Assembly: GCA_031213475.1 (NCBI GenBank)
Contig: JARUPZ010000006.1
Location: 2,509,501-2,573,500 of the forward strand
Reading direction: 5' to 3'
Length of the DNA stretch: 64,000 nt
Source of the DNA: Nereocystis luetkeana
Lineage: Eukaryota; Sar; Phaeophyceae; Laminariales; Laminariaceae
Numbering within the stretch: position 1 is the stretch's first letter; every line of letters begins with the position of its first letter. A program made the translations under genes and the position numbers. Positions 53,758 to 64,000 of the stretch are shown here, piece after piece. The notes under the pieces were generated by a model. The model was not told where the DNA came from. It ran no database searches and saw only the letters and a list, made by a program, of their open reading frames with translations.

Positions 53758-56700
53758 CTGTGCATAGCCGGTACACGGGTAAAGCTCCACCGCCTCCGTT
53801 AATTTCCACCGAAGAGCTGCCCGCTCTAAAGGATACGCCTCGACCGAAAATCGGTCAACGTCGGCCTTGATGACGTACCCCCACCCTCGCTTGGGCCTCG
53901 CCATGCAGTCGGACTCGTCCATGTCCATCACTGCGAACGTCTTCGCGACCCTCGCCCAATTAAGGGCATGCAACGTATCCACTGCATCCGACGGAACAAT
54001 AGCTCTCCCCTCCTCAGACTCCCAGAGACGCGGCGGCACCGCAAGCGCAGGGGGGAACCATGGTCCCGCCGGAAGTCTGCCCAGACGAATGCCGACACCG
54101 AGGGTAGATGCCTGAGGGAAGTGATCCAGGGCAGGCCACAGGGCCGATGAAGCTTGAAAAAGAACAGTCTCCATCGCCGCTCCTGGTTTCCAGCGAAATG
54201 GCCAAAATAAATGGGCAGGGATGATCACTGGTGCCGCGCGTATTCGCTTCTGGAGAAACACAGGTCCGAGCGCAACTTCGAGAGAGAAGGCGCTTCTGAC
54301 AGGCCACGAGCCCTCCGGGGCTTGGTATGGAACTATTTCCATGGCCGATCCAGGTTCACAGAGAAGTGGCGGAGAGACGATCACCGGTGCCGCAGGAAGA
54401 TGCCCCAGCGGAATTACGACTCCGAGCCTAGCTGCCGGATGAAAGGAGTCCAGGGAAGGCCATGACGCGGTGGCGGCGGATTGACTAGGAACTAGTTCCA
54501 TCGCTTCGCCGTGTTCCCAGCGAACTGGCGCAACCTGAAGCGCAGGGGCGATCAACAGTGTACCAGGAAGGTGGTACAACGGCAGCACGGCTCCGAGCGC
54601 AGCTCCCATAGGAAAGAGGTTCGGGGCAGGCCACAGTGTCGTCGAAGCTCTGTGAATAGCTAAATACATGGTCAACCCATGCTCCGAACGAAGTGGCGCA
54701 AGAGGAAGGGCAGGAGCGATCGATGGTTCCAGCGGGCGTTGTTCAAGCGAAATATCCACTCCAACCGCAGCTCCTTGAGATGAGGAGTCCAGAGTAGGCA
54801 ACAGGGCCGCCGGTGTTTGGTAAACAATTATGCTCATCGCCGCCCCAGTATTGCCGAGATGAGGCGCAAGCGCAAGTGCAGAGGCGAGCAACGGTGCTGC
54901 AGAAAGGTTCTGAAGTGAAATGTCAAGTCCAAGCGCCGCCGCCGGAGGTAAGCGGTCCAGGGTAGGCCACGGGGTCGCCGGGATTTGGTAGCAAACGTTT
55001 TTCATCACCGGGCCATGCTCCCAGGAAACAGGCGCATCCGGAAGCGCAGGGGTGATCAACGGTGCCACTTGAGTTCGCTCCAGGGGACCCATGGCTCCGA
55101 GTGCAGCTGCAAGCGAACCGGAGTCCAGGGCAGGAAACGGGGCCGCCGGGGCTCGGTAGGGAACCAGTTCCATAGCCGCTCCAGGTTCCCAGCGAAGTGG
55201 CGCAGCCGGAAGAAGGAAATGGTCGATGAACAATGCCACAGAAACATGCTCCAGCGGAATGACAGCTCCGAGCACAGCCCCCGTAGGGAAGGCGTCCAGA
55301 GCAGGCCATGGGGTTGCCGGGGCGTGGTAAGGGACGATGTCCATTGCCGCTCCAGGTTCACAGAGAAGTGGCGCAGGGACGATCACCGGTGCCGCAGGAA
55401 GATGCCCCAGCGGAATTACGACTCCGAGCCTAGCTGCCGGATGAAAGGAGTCCAGGGAAGGCCATGACGCGGTGGCGGCGGATTGACTAGGAACTAGTTC
55501 CATCGCTTCGCCGTGTTCCCAGCGAACTGGCGCAACCTGAAGCGCAGGGGCGATCAACAGTGTACCAGGAAGGTGGTACAACGGCAGCACGGCTCCGAGC
55601 GCAGCTCCCAAAGGAAAGAGGTTCGGGGCAGGCCACAGTGTCGTCGAAGCTCTGTGAATAGCTAAATACATGGTCAACCCATGCTCCGAACGAAGTGGCG
55701 CAAGAGGAAGGGCAGGAGCGATCGATGGTTCCAGCGGGCGTTGTTCAAGCGAAATATCCACTCCAACCGCAGCTCCTTGAGATGAGGAGTCCAGAGTAGG
55801 CAACAGGGCCGCCGGTGTTTGGTAAACAATTATGCTCATCGCCGCCCCAGTATTTCCGAGATGAGGCGCAAGCGCAAGTGCAGAGGCGAGCAACGGTGCT
55901 GCAGAAAGGTTCTGAAGTGAAATGTCAAGTCCAAGCGCCGCCGCCGGAGGTAAGCGGTCCAGGGTAGGCCACGGGGTCGCCGGGATTTGGTAGCAAACGT
56001 TTTTCATCACCGGGCCATGCTCCCAGGAAACAGGCGCATCCGGAAGCGCAGGGGTGATCAACGGTGCCACTTGAGTTCGCTCCAGGGGACCCATGGCTCC
56101 GAGTGCAGCTGCAAGCGAACCGGAGTCCAGGGCAGGAAACGGGGCCGCCGGGGCTCGGTAGGGAACCAGTTCCATAGCCGCTCCAGGTTCCCAGCGAAGT
56201 GGCGCAGCCGGAAGAAGGAAATGGTCGATGAACAATGCCACAGAAACATGCTCCAGCGGAATGACAGCTCCGAGCACAGCCCCCGTAGGGAAGGCGTCCA
56301 GAGCAGGCCATGGGGTTGCCGGGGCGTGGTAAGGGACGATGTCCATTGCCGCTCCAGGTTCACAGAGAAGTGGCGCAGGGACGATCACCGGTGCCGCAGG
56401 AAGATGCCCCAGCGGAATTACGACTCCGAGCCTAGCTGCCGGAGGAAAGGAGTCCAGGGAAGGCCATGACGCGGTGGTGGTGGATTGACCAGGAACTAGT
56501 TCCATCGCTTCGCCGTGTTCCCAGCGAACTGGCGCAACCTGAAGCGCAGGCGTGATCAACAGTGCAGCAGGAAGGTGCTCCAACGGCAGCACGGCTCCGA
56601 GCGCAGCTCCCATAGGAAAGAGGTTCGGGGCAGGCCACAGTGTCGTCGAAGCTCTGTGAATAGCTAAATACATGGTCAACCCAGGCTCCGAACGAAGTGG

Positions 56701-59700
56701 CGCAAGAGGAAGGGCAGGAGCGATCGATGGTTCCCGCGGGCGTTGTTCAAGCGAAATATCCGCTCCAACCGCAGCTCCTTGAGATGAGGAGTCCAGAGTA
56801 GGCAACAGGGCCGCCGGTGTTTGGTAAACAATTATGCTCATCGCCGCCCCAGTATCGCCGAGATGAGGCGCAAGCGCAAGTGCAGAGGCGAGCAACGGTG
56901 CTGCAGAAAGGTTCTGCAGTGAAATGTCAAGTCCAAGCGCCGCCGCCGGAGGTAAGCGGTCCAGGGTAGGCCACGGGGTCGCCGGGATTTGGTAGCAAAC
57001 GTTTTTCATCACCGGGCCATGCTCCCAGGAAACAGGCGCATCCGGAAGCGCAGTGGTGATCAACGGTGCCACTTGAGTTTGCTCCAGGGGACCCATGGCT
57101 CCGAGTGCAGCTGCAAGCGAAACGGAGTCCAGGGCACGAAACGGGGCCGCCGGGGCTCGGTAGAGAACCAGTTCCATAGCCGCTCCAGGTTCCCAGCGAA
57201 GTGGCGCAGCCGGAAGAAGGAAATGGTCGATGAACAGTGCCACAGAACCTTGCTCCAGCGGAATGACAGCTCCGAGCATAGCTCCCGTAGGGAAGGAGTC
57301 CCGAGCAGGACATGGGGTTGCCGGGGCGTGGTAATGGACGATGTCCATCGCCGCTCCAGGTTCCCAGAGAAGTGGCGCAGGGACTATCACTGGTGCCGCA
57401 GGAAGATGCCCCAGCGGAATTACGACTCCGAGCCTAGCTGCCGGAGGAAAGGAGTCCAGGGAAGGCCATGACGCGGTGGCGGTGGATTCACTAGGAACTA
57501 GTTCCATCGCTTCGCCGTGTTCCCAGCGAACTGGCGCAACCTGAAGCGCAGGCGTGATCAACAGTGCAGCAGGAAGGTGCTCCAACGGCAGCACGGCTCC
57601 GAGCGCAGCTCCCATAGGAAAGAGGTTCGGGGCAGGCCACAGTGTCGTCGAAGCTCTGTGAATAGCTAAATACATGGTCAACCCAGGCTCCGAACGAAGT
57701 GGCGCAAGAGGAAGGGCAGGAGCGATCGATGGTTCCCGCGGGCGTTGTTCAAGCGAAATATCCGCTCCAACCGCAGCTCCTTGAGATGAGGAGTCCAGAG
57801 TAGGCAACAGGGCCGCCGGTGTTTGGTAAACAATTATGCTCATCGCCGCCCCAGTATTTCCGAGATGAGGCGCAAGCGCAAGTGCAGAGGCGAGCAACGG
57901 TGCTGCAGAAAGGTTCTGAAGTGAAATGTCAAGTCCAAGCGCCGCCGCCGGAGGTAAGCGGTCCAGGGTAGGCCACGGGGTCGCCGGGATTTGGTAGCAA
58001 ACGTTTTTCATCACCGGGCCATGCTCCCAGGAAACAGGCGCATCCGGAAGCGCAGGGGTGATCAACGGTGCCACTTGAGTTCGCTCCAGGGGACCCATGG
58101 CTCCGAGTGCAGCTGCAAGCGAACCGGAGTCCAGGGCAGGAAACGGGGCCGCCGGGGCTCGGTAGGGAACCAGTTCCATAGCCGCTCCAGGTTCCCAGCG
58201 AAGTGGCGCAGCCGGAAGAAGGAAATGGTCGATGAACAATGCCACAGAAACATGCTCCAGCGGAATGACAGCTCCGAGCACAGCCCCCGTAGGGAAGGCG
58301 TCCAGAGCAGGCCATGGGGTTGCCGGGGCGTGGTAAGGGACGATGTCCATTGCCGCTCCAGGTTCACAGAGAAGTGGCGCAGGGACGATCACCGGTGCCG
58401 CAGGAAGATGCCCCAGCGGAATTACGACTCCGAGCCTAGCTGCCGGAGGAAAGGAGTCCAGGGAAGGCCATGACGCGGTGGTGGTGGATTGACCAGGAAC
58501 TAGTTCCATCGCTTCGCCGTGTTCCCAGCGAACTGGCGCAACCTGAAGCGCAGGCGTGATCAACAGTGCAGCAGGAAGGTGCTCCAACGGCAGCACGGCT
58601 CCGAGCGCAGCTCCCATAGGAAAGAGGTTCGGGGCAGGCCACAGTGTCGTCGAAGCTCTGTGAATAGCTAAATACATGGTCAACCCAGGCTCCGAACGAA
58701 GTGGCGCAAGAGGAAGGGCAGGAGCGATCGATGGTTCCCGCGGGCGTTGTTCAAGCGAAATATCCGCTCCAACCGCAGCTCCTTGAGATGAGGAGTCCAG
58801 AGTAGGCAACAGGGCCGCCGGTGTTTGGTAAACAATTATGCTCATCGCCGCCCCAGTATCGCCGAGATGAGGCGCAAGCGCAAGTGCAGAGGCGAGCAAC
58901 GGTGCTGCAGAAAGGTTCTGCAGTGAAATGTCAAGTCCAAGCGCCGCCGCCGGAGGTAAGCGGTCCAGGGTAGGCCACGGGGTCGCCGGGATTTGGTAGC
59001 AAACGTTTTTCATCACCGGGCCATGCTCCCAGGAAACAGGCGCATCCGGAAGCGCAGTGGTGATCAACGGTGCCACTTGAGTTTGCTCCAGGGGACCCAT
59101 GGCTCCGAGTGCAGCTGCAAGCGAAACGGAGTCCAGGGCACGAAACGGGGCCGCCGGGGCTCGGTAGAGAACCAGTTCCATAGCCGCTCCAGGTTCCCAG
59201 CGAAGTGGCGCAGCCGGAAGAAGGAAATGGTCGATGAACAGTGCCACAGAACCTTGCTCCAGCGGAATGACAGCTCCGAGCATAGCTCCCGTAGGGAAGG
59301 AGTCCCGAGCAGGACATGGGGTTGCCGGGGCGTGGTAATGGACGATGTCCATCGCCGCTCCAGGTTCCCAGAGAAGTGGCGCAGGGACTATCACTGGTGC
59401 CGCAGGAAGATGCCCCAGCGGAATTACGACTCCGAGCCTAGCTGCCGGAGGAAAGGAGTCCAGGGAAGGCCATGACGCGGTGGCGGTGGATTCACTAGGA
59501 ACTAGTTCCATCGCTTCGCCGTGTTCCCAGCGAACTGGCGCAACCTGAAGCGCAGGCGTGATCAACAGTGCAGCAGGAAGGTGCTCCAACGGCAGCACGG
59601 CTCCGAGCGCAGCTCCCATAGGAAAGAGGTTCGGGGCAGGCCACAGTGTCGTCGAAGCTCTGTGAATAGCTAAATACATGGTCAACCCAGGCTCCGAACG

Positions 59701-61038
59701 AAGTGGCGCAAGAGGAAGGGCAGGAGCGATCGATGGTTCCCGCGGGCGTTGTTCAAGCGAAATATCCGCTCCAACCGCAGCTCCTTGAGATGAGGAGTCC
59801 AGAGTAGGCAACAGGGCCGCCGGTGTTTGGTAAACAATTATGCTCATCGCCGCCCCAGTATCGCCGAGATGAGGCGCAAGCGCAAGTGCAGAGGCGAGCA
59901 ACGGTGCTGCAGAAAGGTTCTCCAGTGAAATGTCAAGTCCAAGCGCCGCCGCCGGAGGTAAGCGGTCCAGGGTAGGCCACGGGGACGCCGGGATTTGGTA
60001 GCAAACGTTTTTCATCACCGGGCCATGCTCCCAGGAAACAGGCGCATCCGGAAGCGCAGGGGTGATCAACGGTGCCACTTGAGTTCGCTCCAGGGGACCC
60101 ATAGCTCCGAGTGCAGCTGCAAGCGAAACGGAGTCCAGGGCAGGAAACGGGGCCGCCGGGGCTCGGTAGGGAACCAGTTCCATAGCCGCTCCAGGTTCCC
60201 AGCGAAGTGGCGCGGCCGGAAGAAGGAAATGGTCGATGAACAGTGCCACAGAACCTTGCTCCAGTGGAATGACAGCTCCGAGCATAGCCCCCGTAGGGAA
60301 GGAGTCCCGAGCAGGACATGGGGTTGCCGGGGCGTGGTAAGGGACGATGTCCATCGCCGCTCCAGGTTCCCAGAGAAACGGCGCAACCGGGGGCGCAGGG
60401 GCCATCAACGGGGACTGAGAAAGGTGCTCCGGCGGAAGGGTGACCCTGGGTGCTGCTGCCGGGGGCAAGGGGCTTAGAGTAGTCCATGGTACCGGAGGTG
60501 TTTCCAAGGGGGTCAGGACGCTTACGGAGGAAGCGGGAGCCAAGTTGACACCTACATTGGCCATCGGGGGCCAGCGCGCCACAGACACCGCAGGAGCAGC
60601 AATGATTGCGACCTTCGTCGGGTTCAGATTCAGTGGTGCTGTATCCCTAACTGCGCCTTTTTCCCGCTCATCTCCGCACAATGTCCAAGCAAAGCACATA
60701 ACCTGTGTCCAGGCGTCCCACAACATCTGGTCAAGGTCGGTATTTACTCGCGAGATGCGGCGGAGACGGCGATTTCTCTTGCTGTTCAAGTTTATACGGC
60801 GGTAGCGGCGGCGGCGGCGGCGGCGGCGGCGGTTTCTTTCTCGCTTCCTTCCGTAGAGCAAAGCGTGTATGTGGTCCGCGTTGATGACGTGGGCAGCGTA
60901 CAGGAGAGCGATGAAGAATCGGTCCACGAACTGCTCCAGGGGGGCGGGAGTCTTCCGGTCGAATCTCGTCCATCGAAACTCTTCGTCTTGATCGTCATCT
61001 GGAGGTTGTTGGAAATCGCCCGCAAGATATGTCGACAC
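53758..61038 (-). CDS. Gene B exon 2, repeat-expanded, unit 2 (2427 codons)
   Basis: Same acceptor, donor and domain order as unit 1, with 38 sub-repeats of about 56 residues instead of eight. The full spliced protein would be about 2570 residues without exon 1. Six 334-residue blocks follow the basic domain. The repeat keeps the frame perfectly through all blocks, which argues that the exon was translated during the expansion. The Arg tract is three residues longer than in unit 1. The C-terminal DESD...GWGYVIKADVD part is kept. There is a weak resemblance to an RNase H-like fold at GWG and SERAAL, but the expected acidic residue is not there, so no enzyme activity is proposed. Confidence 0.75.
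54346..60357. repeat. Six tandem 1002-bp coding repeats, unit 2
   Basis: The landmark GCCGMTCCAGGTTC occurs at 54346, 55348, 56350, 57352, 58354, 59356 and 60358, always 1002 bp apart. Two variants alternate (one with H-Y-H-A-P-A-T-P-C-P-A-R, one with P-Y-H-A-P-A-T-P-W-P-A-L), so the youngest duplication unit is 2004 bp. Blocks 56350-57351 and 58354-59355 appear identical, as do much of 55348-56349 and 57352-58353. Confidence 0.95.
60805..60832. repeat. (CGG)n tract coding for Arg, unit 2
   Basis: Same tract as at 27356-27374 but 9 bp longer, adding three Arg codons without changing the frame. Confidence 0.9.
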
Positions 61039-61652
61039 CTGGGGCGGGATTAGAGAGTAGTTGTCAATAACCGGTGTTAACAGTAGTTCTATGTGTTTTA
61101 AAGTTAAGGCTGAGACCCTTGCTGTTTGTCTTACTTCGACAGTGTACGTCTTCCTATGCTGGAGTGCTAACCTTCGGAGCTAGTGACAACGAACCAAGAA
61201 TACGCCAGGAACGGGATTCGCGGGGTTCGCTTTCTTTCCCCCGCTCCAACATACCTTTCTCATTCTTCGTGAAATGATCTACTCTAACGCGATGATTACA
61301 ACTTCGGCACACTTTTTTTGTCGGTAGCTGTTAGCATTGTGAGTTTCTCTACAGAAGTTGTATGCCCTTCCTTCGTTGGTTGTTCGGACCTACCTGGTAG
61401 AGTAGAACGGGACTAGCGATTTTCGCTTCATCTCTCACCGCGCCTACACGTTTTTGTCGCTCTTCGAACAACCATCAACTGAGAGGTGGTATGTTCAACG
61501 ATGACGACCATACGGGATATATATTGTAGCTATTGGACTGTGACTTCCTCTGTTCTAGTTGTATATCGTTATTCATCTGCTTTCGTTTTGGTACGGGGCG
61601 CCCGGCGCTCCCAGAGTATGCTTCAGCGGCCTCAAATTAGGGCTGCCCATAC

Positions 61653-62084
61653 CTCTCCAGCAGTTGTGACAGGAGTGGCAATGCCAGTGTAGGCACCGCT
61701 TGACGCTCTTCCTAGGCCGTTGCCGGCCATGAGTTGCGGCAGGACGGCGAATCTATCGTACATGCCCAGGGATGTCTCGATACTGTTTTCTTGAACGTCG
61801 GCGAGGACGGAGACAGCAGACACGCCTGCGGTCGGAATAGATCTGGTAGCAGCGGTCCAAAACCCAGTCCTCACGTTGCACGTCTTGGCGCCGCCGGCAT
61901 CATAAGGGTAGTTGACCTCGCTTTGCTCGTTTCGTTTGAATCTCCTTGTCAGCGATCGGCAAGTAACACGGTAGAAATAAGGTCGTATCGCCCAGACATT
62001 CTGCGGTGGCGGACAGGCGATGTTTGTACGAGATGATTCAAGCGTATTTCCCCAAACTGTGTCCGCCACGAATGTCCCAAGCAA
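61653..62084 (-). CDS. Gene B exon 1 candidate, unit 2
   Basis: Same open segment, phase 0 donor GTATGG and length as unit 1. Replacements A to T, N to S and I to R are the only base differences seen. Confidence 0.45.
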
Positions 62085-62253
62085 TAATAGCTACTCCAAT
62101 GCCATAAAGTAGGCATCATGCTGATCCCCATGAACAGCAGAAGTGTTTGTGATACACAGTCCCTTCGTTAAGGGCTAGCGGCGAAACTGTGTCCCGAGTA
62201 ACCGCAGACCACATGAAAGGACAAGCGCAGGCATGGATTTCCGTGATGAACGG

Positions 62254-64000
62254 AAACCAGGTTTCTCTGTATTGTTCTGAACCAGCCGGCTCAACTGTAT
62301 CTGCTCCATGTCATTTCCATAGTGCATTTCGCGACAAAAATGAAAAAAAGACTGGGTACGGTCAACCTCAAGTGTATTGCGACGCTAAGAATCGATCCTA
62401 CACCGAAGCTGAGACAGACGAAGGAGCCGGTTCTCCTGCAGATACTCCATGGCATATAGTCAGCACGTTTCGCATGAAAAATACGAAGATTGACTACAGT
62501 ACGTCAGGCCGACTGCACGTGGACTATCGCGATAACAAACGTTCCTAATCTGAAACTTAAATCATATACTAAGTATCGAATTACTAGTAAACGGCAATTA
62601 CGTACGCAAAACACGTTTCGGATATTGTTTTCCGCACTAAATACCAGCGCGATTCCAGTACAATTTGTGCAATGCATCTAATACAGATCTATTGCTGCAG
62701 TATGGAACTCGGATGTATGAAAAAAACACACCTTGGACAACGTGACACTAAACGTTCTATGTTAATGTTACGCGCCAGCAAAAACAAACACGTAACATTT
62801 CGGTATTGCGTTAATTACTTTCTGCATTTTCTGACCACATAGGGTTAGTGCGTTGTGATATTTGCGGGCGATATCCTAGTGTTATGTTCGAGTGTTGCCT
62901 TGATCCCGTACTGACCGCAGTTGGTGTTACGATGTTAGGGTAGGCATCGCATAGCGAGTAACACGATGTTAGCGTGTTAGCGAATTTCCTTGTCGCTATC
63001 GTAACGCACGTTGAAGGGATAACGTAGACGGCCAATTAAACGTTAACATTATGCCATCGCGATAGCGATATCAGCCCGTAGCGAGTAACGTTATGTTAGT
63101 GTGTTAGCGGGATTGTTACTTGCTACCGTAATACCCTGTAGACGGATAACGTACACGGTTAAATAAACACGTACCCAACATCACCAGTGTCTCAACCCCC
63201 CCCAGAGAGCATTGGAACGGATCGAATGGAATATTATTTGCCGCATGAATTGGTGTTGATTGGTTGTGGGAAACGAATAGATTCCGTGCAGCCCGAGAAA
63301 AACAGTATATATATATATATCTAAGAAGAGGAAGAAGAAGTGTTGCACCCACTTTTCTTGTTTGGAAGGACCGAACACCCCTATCGAACGGGAACAAATA
63401 ACAGATTGTTTGATGTAGATGGACACTACCGAAGATGGATGCGGACACCAAATCTTCTTTGTCATGTGCAAAGGATACCGTTCGTCCCGATTCGGCTGGC
63501 GAGGCCTGGGATTCTGCATGAATGACCACGAAGAGCCTCGTTCCGTTCCGCTCGTTCCATGCTCTTTAGTGGGAGTTGAGTTAAGACATACCCTGACACA
63601 AGTAAGCAGATAACGTACACCCCCACTTTAACATCAACAATATGTTACCGCCCTATTAGCTCGTATGTGCGAGTATGCCGACTGCGTTTTAGATAGATAA
63701 CGTAGGTTACGGTACAGATGGATAATATACTGTGATGTAGATGGATAACGGGAGGTGTGAAAAAACACGGGACAGTTGACGCCAGCCATCTTATAAACAA
63801 AATGCTGAAATAACGCGAACGACGGGAGCCATCCTCCAATAAAATCGCTGTATTATCGGGAATCACGTCGCACACAAACAAGGTGAAGAAAGACACAGCT
63901 CGCTGCTCGCACACCCACAGTCACGCGACGATTGACCTTCGATCTCGACATGTAATCCACCCATGGTCAACGAGCTTCGTGCCGGGCAAGGCTAACGAGT
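62254..64000. repeat. Tandem macro-repeat unit 3 (5' part only)
   Basis: This copy starts where unit 2 ends and runs to the window edge, so the array continues to the right. It shares structural states with unit 2: one copy of the 31-bp block and absence of the 357-bp unit 1 segment. At many single positions, for example near 62365, 62384, 62557 and 62732, it agrees with unit 1 against unit 2. No gene of the unit is contained in this part; it holds the degenerate minisatellite and the start of the 230-bp duplicated region. Confidence 0.95.
62860..63185. repeat. Minisatellite block, unit 3 version
   Basis: Same structure as in unit 2, with two monomers and no 31-bp or 92-bp duplication, and the same junction near 63185. 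This shared state groups units 2 and 3 for this segment. Confidence 0.75.

Larger units (their letters stand above)
28799..62253. repeat. Tandem macro-repeat unit 2 (about 33.5 kb)
   Basis: This is the second complete copy of the macro-repeat. It is about 4.7 kb longer than unit 1, mainly because five extra 1002-bp coding repeats lie in gene B and a 754-bp LTR-like insertion lies at 33504-34257. It lacks several unit 1 segments, including 972-1328, 5597-5899, 24246-24409 and the MITE. All candidate coding segments listed for unit 1 have a counterpart here with the same strand and order. Confidence 0.97.

Noticed and set aside
54346-60357. A CRISPR array or satellite without function
   Set aside because: The repeats are about 167/1002 bp, have no spacers, and keep one reading frame through six blocks.
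54985-60477. Repeated 160-codon plus-strand frames and 101-184-codon minus-strand frames inside gene B exon 2
   Set aside because: They recur every 1002 bp in other frames of the repeat and are by-products of the coding repeat and its biased composition.
1-64000. A bacterial or phage origin
   Set aside because: Most ORFs are short, coding parts end at conserved GT-AG splice sites with matching phases, and the mobile elements are eukaryotic in type.

Overview
The window is eukaryotic nuclear DNA. Coding sequence comes as short open segments bounded by GT-AG splice sites of the GTAAGA, GTGAGT and GTACGT type. There is no operon-like packing, no rRNA and no complete tRNA. A 754-bp solo-LTR-like insertion and a 105-bp MITE are present. 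The organism cannot be named from the sequence. Exons of about 75-490 bp, introns of about 70-660 bp and many poly-G/poly-C runs of 9-14 nt would fit a protist or alga (for example a stramenopile), but an early-branching fungus or an invertebrate is not excluded.

The dominant feature is a giant head-to-tail tandem array. Unit 1 is 1-28798, unit 2 is 28799-62253 and a partial unit 3 is 62254-64000; the unit boundary is arbitrary because it is set by the window start. Aligned parts differ by roughly 0-4 percent. Larger differences are discrete events: a 105-bp MITE only in unit 1; a 754-bp LTR-like insertion only in unit 2; a 223-bp segment in opposite orientation in the two units; deletions of 357, 303, 164 and about 201 bp; and expansion of a coding 1002-bp repeat from one copy in unit 1 to six in unit 2, which explains most of the 28.8 versus 33.5 kb length difference. 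Small differences make units 1, 2 and 3 mosaics of one another, as expected from unequal exchange and gene conversion.

Each unit holds the following, with unit 1 coordinates. 0-1.3 kb is degenerate minisatellite. 2.2-3.2 kb has a duplicated 230-bp block and a small ORF. 3.7-6.2 kb has GATC-rich degenerate repeats in both orientations. Minus-strand exons at 6.3-9.9 kb include a signal-peptide exon, a three-exon gene and conserved ORFs. 10.1-12.4 kb has short repeats, the MITE and a conserved minus-strand ORF. Gene A lies on the plus strand at 12.5-17.1 kb. 17.1-22 kb has only weak candidates. A plus-strand beta-sandwich-like exon lies at 22.0-22.3 kb. Gene B lies on the minus strand from 28.6 to 23.0 kb.

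Genes A and B are convergent and are diverged paralogues. Both have a first exon ending in phase 0. The second exon of each opens at CAG|GTG and encodes the same basic domain (aromatic and histidine-rich half, Arg tract, then I-N-x-N-S and R-R-I-S-R). Gene B adds a long chain of about 56-residue Pro/Ala/Leu-rich repeats, 8 in unit 1 and 38 in unit 2, followed by three small phase-0 exons. I recognise no known family for either gene. This rapidly changing paired gene family, amplified as 29-33 kb units and carrying an in-frame 334-residue repeat expansion, is the best candidate here for something undescribed.
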